Notes under the pieces: model-generated
The model's database searches: none
The model's input: only the letters and a program-made list of their open reading frames with translations
What the model was told of the DNA's origin: nothing
NCBI RefSeq assembly: GCF_900114615.1
Contig: NZ_FOTS01000051.1
Location: 1 to 37,600, forward strand
Origin: Pelosinus propionicus DSM 13327
GTDB taxonomy: Bacteria; Bacillota; Negativicutes; DSM-13327
Direction of reading: 5' to 3'
DNA: 37,600 nucleotides
Made by a program: the position numbers and the translations under genes
Shown here: piece by piece, positions 1 to 8,199 of the stretch
Layout: each line of letters opens with the position of its first letter
Position numbering within the stretch: position 1 is the stretch's first letter

Positions 1-1
1 T

Positions 2-181
2 AGCCATGTAAAGAATCATTTATCTGAATATGCAGCTTTTTACCAGAAGAAGTATGATGAAGTTAAAACTCATCAGCACAAACGCGCACTCGCACTTACT
101 GCTCGTAAATTCATCCGGCTGATTTTTGGATTGCTGGCCAACCATCAGCTTTACTCTCCAAGTAGAGTAAGCCAAAGTTAA
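2..181 (+). CDS. IS110-family transposase, C-terminal end (partial)
   Basis: The open frame enters from the window edge and ends at a TAA at 179-181. Its 59 residues contain AFYQKKYDEVKTH, then KRALALTARKFIRLIF and LLANHQLYSPS, which is the typical C-terminal tail of IS110/IS1111-type DEDD transposases. Only the end is visible, so it cannot be said whether the element is intact. Family recognition is from the motif pattern, not from a search. Its position directly upstream of the phosphate-transport promoter suggests an insertion or rearrangement at this boundary. Confidence 0.7.
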   Translation, partial: SHVKNHLSEYAAFYQKKYDEVKTHQHKRALALTARKFIRLIFGLLANHQLYSPSRVSQS

Positions 182-458
182 TAGATCCCATTTATTTACT
201 TTTTCTTCGGCTTGAAGAAGAGGCTTGTTTAGTGCACCCATTTTTTGCGGATTACTTACAAAACTTATTTTTTATGGGCTTGACATATTACCAGATTGCT
301 CTACTTAAGAATTGCTTCTTATATTTTAGTATATGCAGCACCAAGAAGATTGAGTTAATATGTAATGAGTTTTTACATATAGCATGTTAAGAAGTTGGGT
401 ATTCTAATTAGAAAGAACGAGAGATTCTTGCACTAAGTTAATTCTTTACAGGCTGGAC
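182..458. other. Gene-free stretch between transposase end and Pho box
   Basis: No convincing open frame with a ribosome site is seen on either strand here. The minus-strand frame overlapping 20-241 is the shadow of the transposase tail. A TTGACA at 280-285 has only a poor -10 partner (TACTTA) and is not called. A pstS gene, usually the first gene of a pst operon, is absent from this stretch. Confidence 0.5.
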
Positions 459-512
459 TTAACAATACCTTAACAATACCTTAACAAAGGAAACTTAGGA
501 ATGAGTTACAAT
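459..512 (+). promoter_or_regulatory. Pho-box promoter of pstCA
   Basis: Three perfect TTAACA hexamers at 459-464, 470-475 and 481-486 repeat with an exact 11-bp period, each pair separated by ATACC. This is the form of the PhoP-binding box in Firmicutes (TTAACA-type direct repeats with about 5-bp spacers). A -10-like TACAAT lies at 507-512, 20 bp after the last repeat, so the repeats occupy the -35 region as expected for an activator-dependent Pho promoter. The downstream genes are the phosphate permease genes, which fits. Binding itself is inferred. Confidence 0.75.
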
Positions 513-573
513 TTAACTACAAGAAGTCTTGATGAACTTTTTAAAGAATAATAGATTTAGGTAGGAATAAATA

Positions 574-624
574 ATGGCGCAGCTTAATCTTTCTTCAAAA
601 CAGGAGGCTTTGAAATGCAATTAG
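574..624 (+). CDS. possible 16-codon leader ORF overlapping pstC start
   Basis: An ATG at 574, preceded by the purine-rich AGGTAGGAA, opens a 16-residue frame (MAQLNLSSKQEALKCN) that stops at a TAG at 622-624, ten bases inside pstC in another frame. The overlap would allow translational coupling to pstC. It could equally be chance, because such short frames are common and nothing else supports it. Confidence 0.2.
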   Translation: MAQLNLSSKQEALKCN

Positions 625-1502
625 TAAGTAAAGAACATAAAACGAAATTATTATATGATCATTATATGAGGTATCTGTTTATTGCCAGTGCAAGTCTGAT
701 GACAATTATTATTGTCACGATCATTGTATTTGTTGGTGGTCAGGGGCTCTTGACTTTTAAAGAAGTAAGTCCTTTAGACTTCTTTTTTTCAGCGAAATGG
801 GACCCCATGGGGCTGGAATATGGTGCCCTAAGTTTTATTGTAGGTTCTTTGGCAGTTACTGTATTATCCATTTTATTGGGGGCCCCATTAGGATTGGCTG
901 GTGCGATTTTTATGGCTAAAATTGCTCCACCTTGGCTGAGTAAAATTATGAGACCTGCTACGGATTTATATGTAGCGATTCCATCTGTAGTATATGGGTT
1001 TGTAGGTTTAACCATTATTGTGCCATTTATTAGAACCTATTTTAATGTAAATATTGGCTTTGGCTTATTGGCAGCTTCGATTATTCTAGCGGTTATGATC
1101 TTACCTACGATCGTGAGTATTTCTGAAGATGCTCTTCGAGCAGTACCAAAGAGTCTGGAGGAAGCTTCCTTAGCTTTAGGAGCAACAAGATGGCAAACGA
1201 TTTGGCATGTACTTTTACCGTCTGCCCTGCCTGGGATCTTGACTTCGATTATTTTAGCGATGGCAAGAGCAGTAGGAGAAACCATGGCAGTGCAAATGGT
1301 AATCGGGAATACGCCACAATTGGCTACATCTTTATTTATGCCTACTTCAACGCTGCCTAGTGAAATTGTTGTGGAAATGGGCAATACTCCCTTTGGTTCA
1401 GCCTGGGGTAACTCGTTGTTCTTAATGGCATTTGTTTTGCTAGTACTGTCCTTGTTAATGATTATGATCATTCGCCGAATTGCCAGAAAGAAGGTGGTCT
1501 AA
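615..1502 (+). CDS. pstC: phosphate ABC transporter permease PstC
   Basis: One of the two membrane subunits of the high-affinity phosphate importer; it forms the channel with PstA in the cytoplasmic membrane. The 295-residue protein has an N-terminal membrane anchor and about six hydrophobic segments. Around residues 185-205 it carries the EAA loop (EEASLALGATRWQTIWHVLLP), which docks the ATPase. The sequence ARAVGETMAVQMVIGN is typical of PstC. The start is the ATG at 615, 7 bp after GGAGG. Its stop codon directly abuts the pstA start. The Pho box upstream points to induction by phosphate starvation. The binding protein and the ATPase are not encoded nearby. Confidence 0.93.
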   Translation: MQLVSKEHKTKLLYDHYMRYLFIASASLMTIIIVTIIVFVGGQGLLTFKEVSPLDFFFSAKWDPMGLEYGALSFIVGSLAVTVLSILLGAPLGLAGAIFMAKIAPPWLSKIMRPATDLYVAIPSVVYGFVGLTIIVPFIRTYFNVNIGFGLLAASIILAVMILPTIVSISEDALRAVPKSLEEASLALGATRWQTIWHVLLPSALPGILTSIILAMARAVGETMAVQMVIGNTPQLATSLFMPTSTLPSEIVVEMGNTPFGSAWGNSLFLMAFVLLVLSLLMIMIIRRIARKKVV

Positions 1503-2363
1503 ATGTCTGCGAAAGTTTTTGATAAACTAGCCACGCTGCTAATGTGGCTGGCAGGTATTATAATCTTAGGTATATTGGCAGCGTTCTTACTTTTTATTTT
1601 GTATAAAGGGGTACCTGTACTGTCATGGGAGTTTATTTCTGGTAAATCCAGTGATATTCAAGCAGGCGGTGGCGTAGGAGCGCAGTTGTTTAATTCTTTT
1701 TATATTTTATTTTTGTCCCTCTTAGTTTCCATACCTTTAGCTATTGGTGCAGGTGTGTATTTAGCTGAGTATGCTAGTGATAATAAGTTGACGGATTTAA
1801 TTCGTCTGAGTACGGAGAGTTTGGCAACCGTTCCATCTATTGTACTAGGGTTATTTGGCATGATTATTTTTGTCAATACATTAGGTATGGGGTTTAGTAT
1901 TATTGGGGGAGCATTAACATTAATGCTGCTTAACTTGCCGGTTTTAGTAAGAGTAACGGAAGAGGCGGTGCGAAACGTTCCCGTACACTATCGCGAAGCA
2001 AGTTTGGCTCTTGGTGCCACAAAATGGCAGACGATTTGGCGGGTCGTATTGCCAAATGCATTGCCTGGTATTATTACGGGTATTACACTGACAGCAGGCA
2101 GAGCATTAGGTGAAACAGCGATCTTAATATTTACAGCTGGTACGACTGTTGGGCGGCAAATTATCAATTTTGATGTGACGGCGGCAGGTGAAACCTTAGC
2201 TGTACATTTATGGTACATTATGGCGGTAGGACTCGTGCCTGATAGACTGGAAATTGCCAATGGGTCTGGAGCATTATTAGTCATTACAATTCTTATACTC
2301 AATTTGTTATTTACCATACCAAGTAAAATCCTACAACGAAAATTAGGAACAGGCGGTCATTAG
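1503..2363 (+). CDS. pstA: phosphate ABC transporter permease PstA
   Basis: Partner permease of PstC. The 286-residue protein has an N-terminal membrane helix and about five more. The EAA loop REASLALGATKWQTIWR lies near residues 164-180, and GRALGETAILIFTAG follows, a PstA hallmark. The ATG follows the pstC TAA with no gap, so the two are certainly co-transcribed. A strong terminator begins 31 bp after the stop, so the operon ends here without pstB or phoU. The transporter would need an ATPase and a PstS from elsewhere in the genome. Confidence 0.93.
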   Translation: MSAKVFDKLATLLMWLAGIIILGILAAFLLFILYKGVPVLSWEFISGKSSDIQAGGGVGAQLFNSFYILFLSLLVSIPLAIGAGVYLAEYASDNKLTDLIRLSTESLATVPSIVLGLFGMIIFVNTLGMGFSIIGGALTLMLLNLPVLVRVTEEAVRNVPVHYREASLALGATKWQTIWRVVLPNALPGIITGITLTAGRALGETAILIFTAGTTVGRQIINFDVTAAGETLAVHLWYIMAVGLVPDRLEIANGSGALLVITILILNLLFTIPSKILQRKLGTGGH

Positions 2364-2394
2364 AAAAAGTAAGATATTTTAATACATCAAAATG

Positions 2395-2437
2395 AGGATT
2401 TAAGCGAGTTTTAACTTGCTTAAATCCTTGTTTTTTA
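2395..2437 (+). terminator. rho-independent terminator of pstCA
   Basis: Arms AGGATTTAAGC (2395-2405) and GCTTAAATCCT (2418-2428) are perfect complements, extended inward by GAGTT/AACTT with one wobble. A T-rich tail (TTGTTTTTT) follows. Confidence 0.88.
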
Positions 2438-2609
2438 TATGCATGGACAGGAATTTCTAATAAAAATGCTAAACACAGAGGAGGCAAAGTTCTGCTCAGC
2501 GTAAGGATGATAGAGGCTGCCGCCATAAGGTCAGTAGCGTCTAATGCATTTTAGTAGTAAAAAAATACATTTTGGTAAAAGCTATAATGAAGCTTGAGGA
2601 GGTGGCGGT

Positions 2610-4496
2610 ATGAAAAAAAGTACGAGCAGTAATCTAATTACAGCAATCAAAGATTTTTTAGTATATCAGCCGCCTGCTCAGCCCACTCCTTTTGTTTTGA
2701 CTGAGACACAGGCGGAGAAGGCAGAAAACGAAGGTAAATTCTGTCCTTCTGCTGCTGTCACAGAGGGGATACGAGAGCTAGAGTTCATGGTTAATTATGC
2801 CAAAAAATTAGATGCGTTTATGAAAAAAAGCAGTAAAGAGCTGCGAAGTAAGGAAAAGCATGAAGTAGTCAAAAAAATTAAAGCTGAATTTGAGATGATA
2901 CAAACTGAGTGGAAAGAAATAAAAAAACATACGATACAGAATCATAGCATTGATGGTATGTATAATAATGCTGTGATTAGTACGGATATTAATGAAAATC
3001 AAAATATTTTAGAATCCATTTATCAGTTGCCTCTTAATAAAGATGTGGTAATTCGAAATATTACCATTTCAGACCAGCCTAAGATAAAAGTTCTAGTTAT
3101 ATTTATGGATGGACTTATTGATAAGAAAATTATTAACATGACTCTCTTAGAACCCTTAATGTTCATGAAGAATATTCAAGAGAATGTGCAAGGGGAAGAT
3201 TTTATCAGTTTTGTCATGGAAGAGTGTCTTCCTAGCGGACAAGCCTCAAGGGTAGGAAGTTTCAAAGAAGTGCAGCAAGCGATCAATACTGGGGATGCTG
3301 TAGTATTTTTTGATGGTTGTGGAGAAGCAGTGGCGGTAGAAACAAAAGGATATGAACACCGCAGCATTGGCAATCCTACAACGGAACAATCTGTACGTGG
3401 CTCGCAAAATGCATTTACCGAAGTTTTGCGTGTCAATACAGCCCTCGTTCGAACAATGCTTCATGCCAGTGACTTGGTAACCGAAATGATTCCTATAGGT
3501 GCAAGAGGGCATTCAAATTGCGCTGTTATGTATATTAAGTCGATTACCAATGAAGAACTGGTTGAAGAAGTAAAAAGACGTATTAATGGCATTAGTACCG
3601 ACATTATCACCGATTCGGGTGTTTTAGAACATTTTATTGAAGATTTTCCAAGAAATCCATTCCCACAAACCTTATCAACAGAGCGGCCAGACCGAGTTGC
3701 AATCCATTTATCAGAGGGAAGGGTAGCTATTTTTATCGATGGCAGTCCTTTTGGACATATTTTACCTGTCTCATTTTTTACGTTAATGCATTCATCAGAT
3801 GATTTCAGCTTGAATTTGTATTATACGAATATGCTGCGTTTGGTAAGGTGGCTAGGAGCCTTACTATCCCTGCTGCTGCCTAGTTTGTATTTAGCTATTA
3901 GTACTTTTCACCAGGAAGCGATACCTACAGAATTACTGTTATCGATTGCTGCAGCTAGAGCGCAAGTACCTTTTCCTACGATAATCGAGATTTTATTTAT
4001 GGAATTTTCTTTTGAGTTAATTCGTGAAGGGGGACTGCGAATTCCCGGTATTTTAGGATCGACCATTGGTATCGTAGGAGCTTTGATCTTGGGACAGACG
4101 GCTGTGACAGCTAAGATTGTCAGTCCCATCATGGTAATTGTGATAGCTCTGACTGGTTTAGCGTCGTACAGTATTCCAGATTATCGATTGGCTTCTGCCT
4201 TTCGCTTAACACGATTCATATTTGTGTTTTTAGCAATGGCAATGGGACTGATTGGTGTTGCCTGTGGTTTCTTACTGTTTATTGCGATGCTATGTTCTTT
4301 AAAGTCCTTTGGCATGCCTTATCTGGCACCGCTGGCACCTAAAACGGTAAATGGAGGAGATACGATCTTTAGAAGTTCCTCCTATCATCAAAAGCGCAGA
4401 CCGGATACATTGAATAGTAAGGATGATATTCGGCAAAAAAAACCTAGTAGATCCTGGCTTACAGAGTCATCGAAAGGAGGCAAGGATCATGAATGA
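2610..4496 (+). CDS. spore germination receptor A subunit (GerA family), divergent and N-terminally extended
   Basis: A GerAA/GerKA-type subunit of a germinant receptor in the spore inner membrane. At 628 residues it is longer than the usual 480-540. The first ~140 residues are a charged, probably helical extension (KSSKELRSKEKHEVVKK region) that I do not recognise. The GerA core follows, with the conserved NPFPQTLSTERPD near residues 345-360. A C-terminal block of about five membrane segments begins near residue 410. The family signature NIALIRRR is replaced by NTALVRTM, so this is a divergent branch. The ATG at 2610 follows GGAGGTGG. The gene overlaps the B subunit by 8 bp. Family assignment is firm; the germinant is unknown. 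Confidence 0.88.
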   Translation: MKKSTSSNLITAIKDFLVYQPPAQPTPFVLTETQAEKAENEGKFCPSAAVTEGIRELEFMVNYAKKLDAFMKKSSKELRSKEKHEVVKKIKAEFEMIQTEWKEIKKHTIQNHSIDGMYNNAVISTDINENQNILESIYQLPLNKDVVIRNITISDQPKIKVLVIFMDGLIDKKIINMTLLEPLMFMKNIQENVQGEDFISFVMEECLPSGQASRVGSFKEVQQAINTGDAVVFFDGCGEAVAVETKGYEHRSIGNPTTEQSVRGSQNAFTEVLRVNTALVRTMLHASDLVTEMIPIGARGHSNCAVMYIKSITNEELVEEVKRRINGISTDIITDSGVLEHFIEDFPRNPFPQTLSTERPDRVAIHLSEGRVAIFIDGSPFGHILPVSFFTLMHSSDDFSLNLYYTNMLRLVRWLGALLSLLLPSLYLAISTFHQEAIPTELLLSIAAARAQVPFPTIIEILFMEFSFELIREGGLRIPGILGSTIGIVGALILGQTAVTAKIVSPIMVIVIALTGLASYSIPDYRLASAFRLTRFIFVFLAMAMGLIGVACGFLLFIAMLCSLKSFGMPYLAPLAPKTVNGGDTIFRSSSYHQKRRPDTLNSKDDIRQKKPSRSWLTESSKGGKDHE

Positions 4497-5598
4497 TCTG
4501 CATCCTGGCAAGTTAGGTGTAGCGGATGGAGTTGCGCTAGTCTTTGGTATTGTTATGCCTCGAGTTTTCTTGTCTACCATTTCGAATCTCATTCAGCAAG
4601 ATGGCCCTATTTTATGGCTGGCAATGGTGATTTATACGATTATCCCTCTGATTATTTTGTACATGATGACCTATGTCCATAAGGGAATAGCGGGAGATAT
4701 TTTCATGGTGTGCCAGCGACTAATCGGTACCATTGGAGCATGGGCGATATTGTTAAGTTATAGTATTATGTTTTTAAGCAACGGTGCTCTGATTTTACGC
4801 TTATATTCCGAATATACCTTGCTGACTGCATTACCGCGGGTGGAGTTTCAGCTGGTTATCGTTTGGTATGCAGTATCTGCAGGTATTTTATGCTATTTGG
4901 GAATTGAGGCATTGACACGGTCGAGTTATATTGTTATGCCTTTTTCCATAGCGTCAATTGGAGTGATACTGCTGCTGCTGGTGCCTTTTTATATCGTATA
5001 TAATCTTACTCCGTGGCAAGGTAATGGTGTTTTGCGAGCCGTACAAACAGGTATCAAAGGTGCGGGATATAATGTAGGGGTTTTAGCATTAGTTTTTTTA
5101 GCTCCAGCATTTCAAAATACAAGGACCATTAAGAGGGCAGCACTTTATGCGTTAAGTTATGCAGGAATGGTGCGCATTAGTTTTATCCTTGTTTATACGA
5201 TGATTTTTGGCAGTGCAGTAGGTGCCGAAAAGACCATGCCGCTTTTTGAATTGGCGCGTTTAGTGTATCTGAATCAATATCTTCAACGCATTGAGGCTTT
5301 GTTTATTATTGTGTGGGTGATGTTTGGTTTATTAGCTGTCGCGGGCAGTCTATACGTTGGCTTATATCTTCTTGCTGTATTATTAAAACTGCCTACACTC
5401 AGGCCCATCGTGCCATTAGGAGCAATATTAATCGCAAATTTGGCAATGATGCCCCCTGATATTGGCTATGTTCTGGAAGTGGATCAAAAGCTGATTACAC
5501 TATTTGATGTTGGTATCTATGGCTTTCCGACCCTATTATTCATCTTGGCATGGTGGAAAAAGAGGAGGGAGAAATTATGTACATCCGCCTCCTCTTAG
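4489..5598 (+). CDS. spore germination receptor B subunit (GerB family permease)
   Basis: A GerKB/GerAB-type integral membrane protein of the spore-permease (APC superfamily) type, thought to bind the germinant. It has 369 residues and about ten hydrophobic helices along its whole length. It starts with KLGVADGVALVFGIVMPRVF, the usual GerB first helix. I place the start at the ATG at 4489, which follows AAAGGAGG at 4473-4480 and overlaps the A-subunit stop by 8 bp. An upstream in-frame start at 4423 lies deep inside the A gene and is not favoured. It overlaps the C gene by 22 bp, so A, B and C are translationally coupled. Confidence 0.88.
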   Translation: MNDLHPGKLGVADGVALVFGIVMPRVFLSTISNLIQQDGPILWLAMVIYTIIPLIILYMMTYVHKGIAGDIFMVCQRLIGTIGAWAILLSYSIMFLSNGALILRLYSEYTLLTALPRVEFQLVIVWYAVSAGILCYLGIEALTRSSYIVMPFSIASIGVILLLLVPFYIVYNLTPWQGNGVLRAVQTGIKGAGYNVGVLALVFLAPAFQNTRTIKRAALYALSYAGMVRISFILVYTMIFGSAVGAEKTMPLFELARLVYLNQYLQRIEALFIIVWVMFGLLAVAGSLYVGLYLLAVLLKLPTLRPIVPLGAILIANLAMMPPDIGYVLEVDQKLITLFDVGIYGFPTLLFILAWWKKRREKLCTSASS

Positions 5599-6809
5599 GA
5601 ATCATGCTGCTGAGTATGGGTGTCTTTCTTTCCGGATGCAATGGTGCAAGAGAAAGTGAGGAAGTAGCCTATATTGTTGCAATTGGTATTGATAAGGCTG
5701 AACAAGAAAATATGATTAAAGTAACATATCAGATTGCCAAACCTAATGTAGAAGGAAACAAAGGGGAAGGTGAAAAAGATACAGTCTTAGTAAGCAATTC
5801 GGCTGTAACTATTACAGAATCCCTTAATTTACTTAACTCTACCACATCATTAGTGCCTTCTATGTCCCATGTGAAGGTATTAGTGGTGGGGCAAGAACTA
5901 GCACGCGAAGGTTTGGCTAATTTTTGGGGATCGTTAAAGAGATATCGAGAATATAGAGGATCTATGTTTGTTTTAGTGGCAAAGGGGACAGCAAGAGATT
6001 TCCTAGATGGGAATAAACCAAGTTTTAATATATCAGCATCGAAATATTTTGAGACGATGCTTGATTCAGGAGTAGAAGCGGGATACTATTTACGCGTCAG
6101 TTTTCATCAATTTTATATTAGACTTAAAAGCAATAGTGCACATCCTTATGCAACATTCGTGGACATCAGTGATTTATCCGGAAAAAAAGAAATTGCGACT
6201 CCGAAGGTAACTGGCAGCAAAATTGACGGTTATGTTGCTGGCGGAATACCACTTCAAGGTGGTAATCCTATACAATTTGCCGGTACAGCTATTTTTAATG
6301 GTGATAAAATGGTAGGTACATTAAGTACTACGGAGACACGCATGATGGCGATGCTGTTAGGTAACTTTAATAATGGCTTTCTTTCAATGGAAGATCCTCT
6401 TGCTCCAACGAAATTTATAAATGTGAATTTACGCTTAGGATCTGCCCCTGAAATTAAGGTGGCTCTGGGAGATGAAGCTCCAGTTATTGATATTAAAATC
6501 TTATTAGAAGGCGAAATTACAAATCTTCCTTCAGGAATTAACTATGAACAGGAGAGTTTCTTACCATTGCTTGAGCAGCAAGTAAATCAAGTATGTCACC
6601 AGGAAATGGCGAACATGATTCATCATACGCAGGAACTGAAATCAGATGTAGTGGGGTTTGGTTACTATATAAGGCCGGAGTTTACAAATTATCAAGATTA
6701 CTTACAGTATCCTTGGTTTGAGGAGTATAGCAGAGCGAAGGTAAATATTATAATTGATACGAAGATTCGCCGGACGGGCTTAATGATACGAACCTATCCT
6801 GTAAGATAA
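5577..6809 (+). CDS. spore germination receptor C subunit lipoprotein (GerC family)
   Basis: A 410-residue GerAC/GerKC-type lipoprotein. The signal peptide ends in the lipobox LSGC near residue 20, so the protein is lipid-anchored on the outer face of the spore inner membrane. The N-terminal core begins EVAYIVAIGIDKA, typical for the family. The C-terminal GerAC-like domain includes NYEQESFLPLLEQQVNQVC and GFGYYIRPEF. The start is the ATG at 5577 with AGGAGGGA just upstream; an in-frame ATG at 5550 would spoil the signal peptide. It lacks the CWDRRE sequence after the cysteine (CNGARESEE instead), which sets it apart from the two C subunits downstream. Confidence 0.87.
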   Translation: MYIRLLLGIMLLSMGVFLSGCNGARESEEVAYIVAIGIDKAEQENMIKVTYQIAKPNVEGNKGEGEKDTVLVSNSAVTITESLNLLNSTTSLVPSMSHVKVLVVGQELAREGLANFWGSLKRYREYRGSMFVLVAKGTARDFLDGNKPSFNISASKYFETMLDSGVEAGYYLRVSFHQFYIRLKSNSAHPYATFVDISDLSGKKEIATPKVTGSKIDGYVAGGIPLQGGNPIQFAGTAIFNGDKMVGTLSTTETRMMAMLLGNFNNGFLSMEDPLAPTKFINVNLRLGSAPEIKVALGDEAPVIDIKILLEGEITNLPSGINYEQESFLPLLEQQVNQVCHQEMANMIHHTQELKSDVVGFGYYIRPEFTNYQDYLQYPWFEEYSRAKVNIIIDTKIRRTGLMIRTYPVR

Positions 6810-6833
6810 AGTGCATAAAAGGAGAAGGTGAAA

Positions 6834-7004
6834 ATGGATTTTATGTTTTTAGCAGCAGCGATACTGGCTGGTTTTCACGGGTATACTTTCTCTAAATGGT
6901 TATGGAAAAATGAAAACGTGACAGGGGCAGTTGGAGTGCTGCTATTAATCTTTATGTGCATAGGAGTGCCTATTTTTCGCATAATGAATAATGGAAAACA
7001 GTGA
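6834..7004 (+). CDS. 56-residue two-helix membrane protein of the first ger operon
   Basis: A short frame 24 bp after the C subunit, with AAGGAGAAGG placed 6-8 bp before its ATG. It encodes two hydrophobic stretches, FMFLAAAILAGFHGYTF and VGVLLLIFMCIGVPIF, joined by a short charged turn. Small two-helix D subunits that modulate germination are known in some Bacillus ger operons; size, topology and position match that description. No sequence family is recognised, so the functional reading is inference. Confidence 0.6.
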   Translation: MDFMFLAAAILAGFHGYTFSKWLWKNENVTGAVGVLLLIFMCIGVPIFRIMNNGKQ

Positions 7005-7124
7005 ATGTATTTAGGTTTTTCGACCATACTAGTAAGTAAGCGGACTTGTGCTAAATGGACGCTAAGCCTATTTGACGTCTAGTCTTGCTTAAGGGCTTGA
7101 TAAAGTAAGTTAGGAGGTAAACAG

Positions 7125-8096
7125 ATGCATAATAAAAGATGGTATGCCGTTCTTGCCGTGCTGGTAGTCATCGTTTTTGCTGCTAGCGGGTGCTCTTTTA
7201 TGAAAAATCCTCAGTCCAAACCAGAGCAGACTCCTGCAGTGCCGCAAAAACAAGCAGTTCAAGGAAATGAACCTGAGATTTTAGTGTATATGCATGAAAC
7301 AGGTGAAAAAAAGAAAATGAAAATGGAAGAGTATGTGGCAGGTGTAGTTGCAGGGGAAATGAAAAATGATTGGCCTGTTGAAGCTTTAGCAGTTCAAGCC
7401 ATACTCGCGCGGACCTTTACTCAGCAAGCCATAGATGAGAAAGGAGGCGTTCCAGCACGAGGAACACAGGCTTCGACAGATATTAAGGAGTTTCAAGCCT
7501 ATAATGCAAAGGCAGTAAATGATAGTGTGAAAAAGGCTGTTGAGATGACTAGAGGGATGGTGATTACGTATCAAGGAAAGCCGATTCAAGCCTGGTTTCA
7601 TGCATCTGCCGGTGGCATAACAGCGACTGCAAAAGAAGGTTTAAATTATAAAGAGGATGAGCCGCCTTACATTGAGTCTGTAAAGTCACCAGATGATTTA
7701 GCGCCTGCTGATGTACAAAATTGGACAGCTTCTTTTACCAAAAAAGAGGTGATGGATGTGCTGGCTAAGATGGGAAAAAACGTTAATGCCATTGATAGTA
7801 TCGAAATTGGGAAGAAAGGACCTTCGGGTCGGAGTATGACTCTTTTGGTAAATAAAGCGGTGGAGGTATCTGGACCAGAGATCAGAGTTGGTCTAGATAG
7901 TGTGAAGCTAAAATCAATGCTGCTTGATAAGGTAGAAGTCAGTGGTGATACGGTCGTGTTCACTGGTAAGGGATATGGTCATGGTGTGGGGGTATCCCAA
8001 TGGGGTGTTAATAAATTGACAACCATGGGAAAAAAGCCTGAGGAAATTATTGGTCAGTACTTTAAAGACGTAACTATTGAAAAGCGCTGGAATTAA
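7125..8096 (+). CDS. SpoIID/LytB-domain lipoprotein, probable peptidoglycan lytic transglycosylase
   Basis: A SpoIID-family protein; SpoIID cleaves denuded glycan strands during engulfment in sporulating cells. The N-terminal signal ends in the lipobox AASGC, so it looks lipid-anchored rather than carrying the uncleaved anchor of B. subtilis SpoIID. The SpoIID core starts near residue 65. It contains the putative catalytic Glu78 in VVAGEMKNDWPVEALAVQA, then FHASAGGITA, and the C-terminal YGHGVGVSQWGVN. The 323 residues are close to family length. The start is the ATG at 7125 after TTAGGAGGT. It lies between two germination operons, ending in a strong terminator, so a role in engulfment or in germination-time cortex remodelling is possible. 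Another spoIID may exist elsewhere. Confidence 0.82.
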   Translation: MHNKRWYAVLAVLVVIVFAASGCSFMKNPQSKPEQTPAVPQKQAVQGNEPEILVYMHETGEKKKMKMEEYVAGVVAGEMKNDWPVEALAVQAILARTFTQQAIDEKGGVPARGTQASTDIKEFQAYNAKAVNDSVKKAVEMTRGMVITYQGKPIQAWFHASAGGITATAKEGLNYKEDEPPYIESVKSPDDLAPADVQNWTASFTKKEVMDVLAKMGKNVNAIDSIEIGKKGPSGRSMTLLVNKAVEVSGPEIRVGLDSVKLKSMLLDKVEVSGDTVVFTGKGYGHGVGVSQWGVNKLTTMGKKPEEIIGQYFKDVTIEKRWN

Positions 8097-8097
8097 T

Positions 8098-8127
8098 AAA
8101 AACAGCCGAATTTTTTCGGCTGTTTTT
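8098..8127 (+). terminator. rho-independent terminator after SpoIID-like gene
   Basis: Perfect 13-bp arms AAAAACAGCCGAA and TTCGGCTGTTTTT enclose a TTTT loop. The 3' arm ends in the T-run. It is almost symmetric and could act on both strands. Confidence 0.9.
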
Positions 8128-8199
8128 ATTACAATACGAATCACTGCATAAAGATGAAGTAAAAGGCGAAAAATAGTAATTACAGGGAAGGAGAGCGTA

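Noticed and set aside
2311-2526. 71-residue minus-strand frame after pstA
   Set aside because: It runs through the pstA terminator hairpin and the pstA 3' end; no ribosome site support.
2545-2574. Sigma-G promoter for the first ger operon (TGCATT, 17 bp, CATTTTG)
   Set aside because: The -10 matches only 4 of 7 positions; too weak to call.
8145-8178. Sigma-G promoter for the second ger operon (TGCATA ... AATAGTA)
   Set aside because: The spacer is 21 bp instead of 17-18, so the pairing is not credible.
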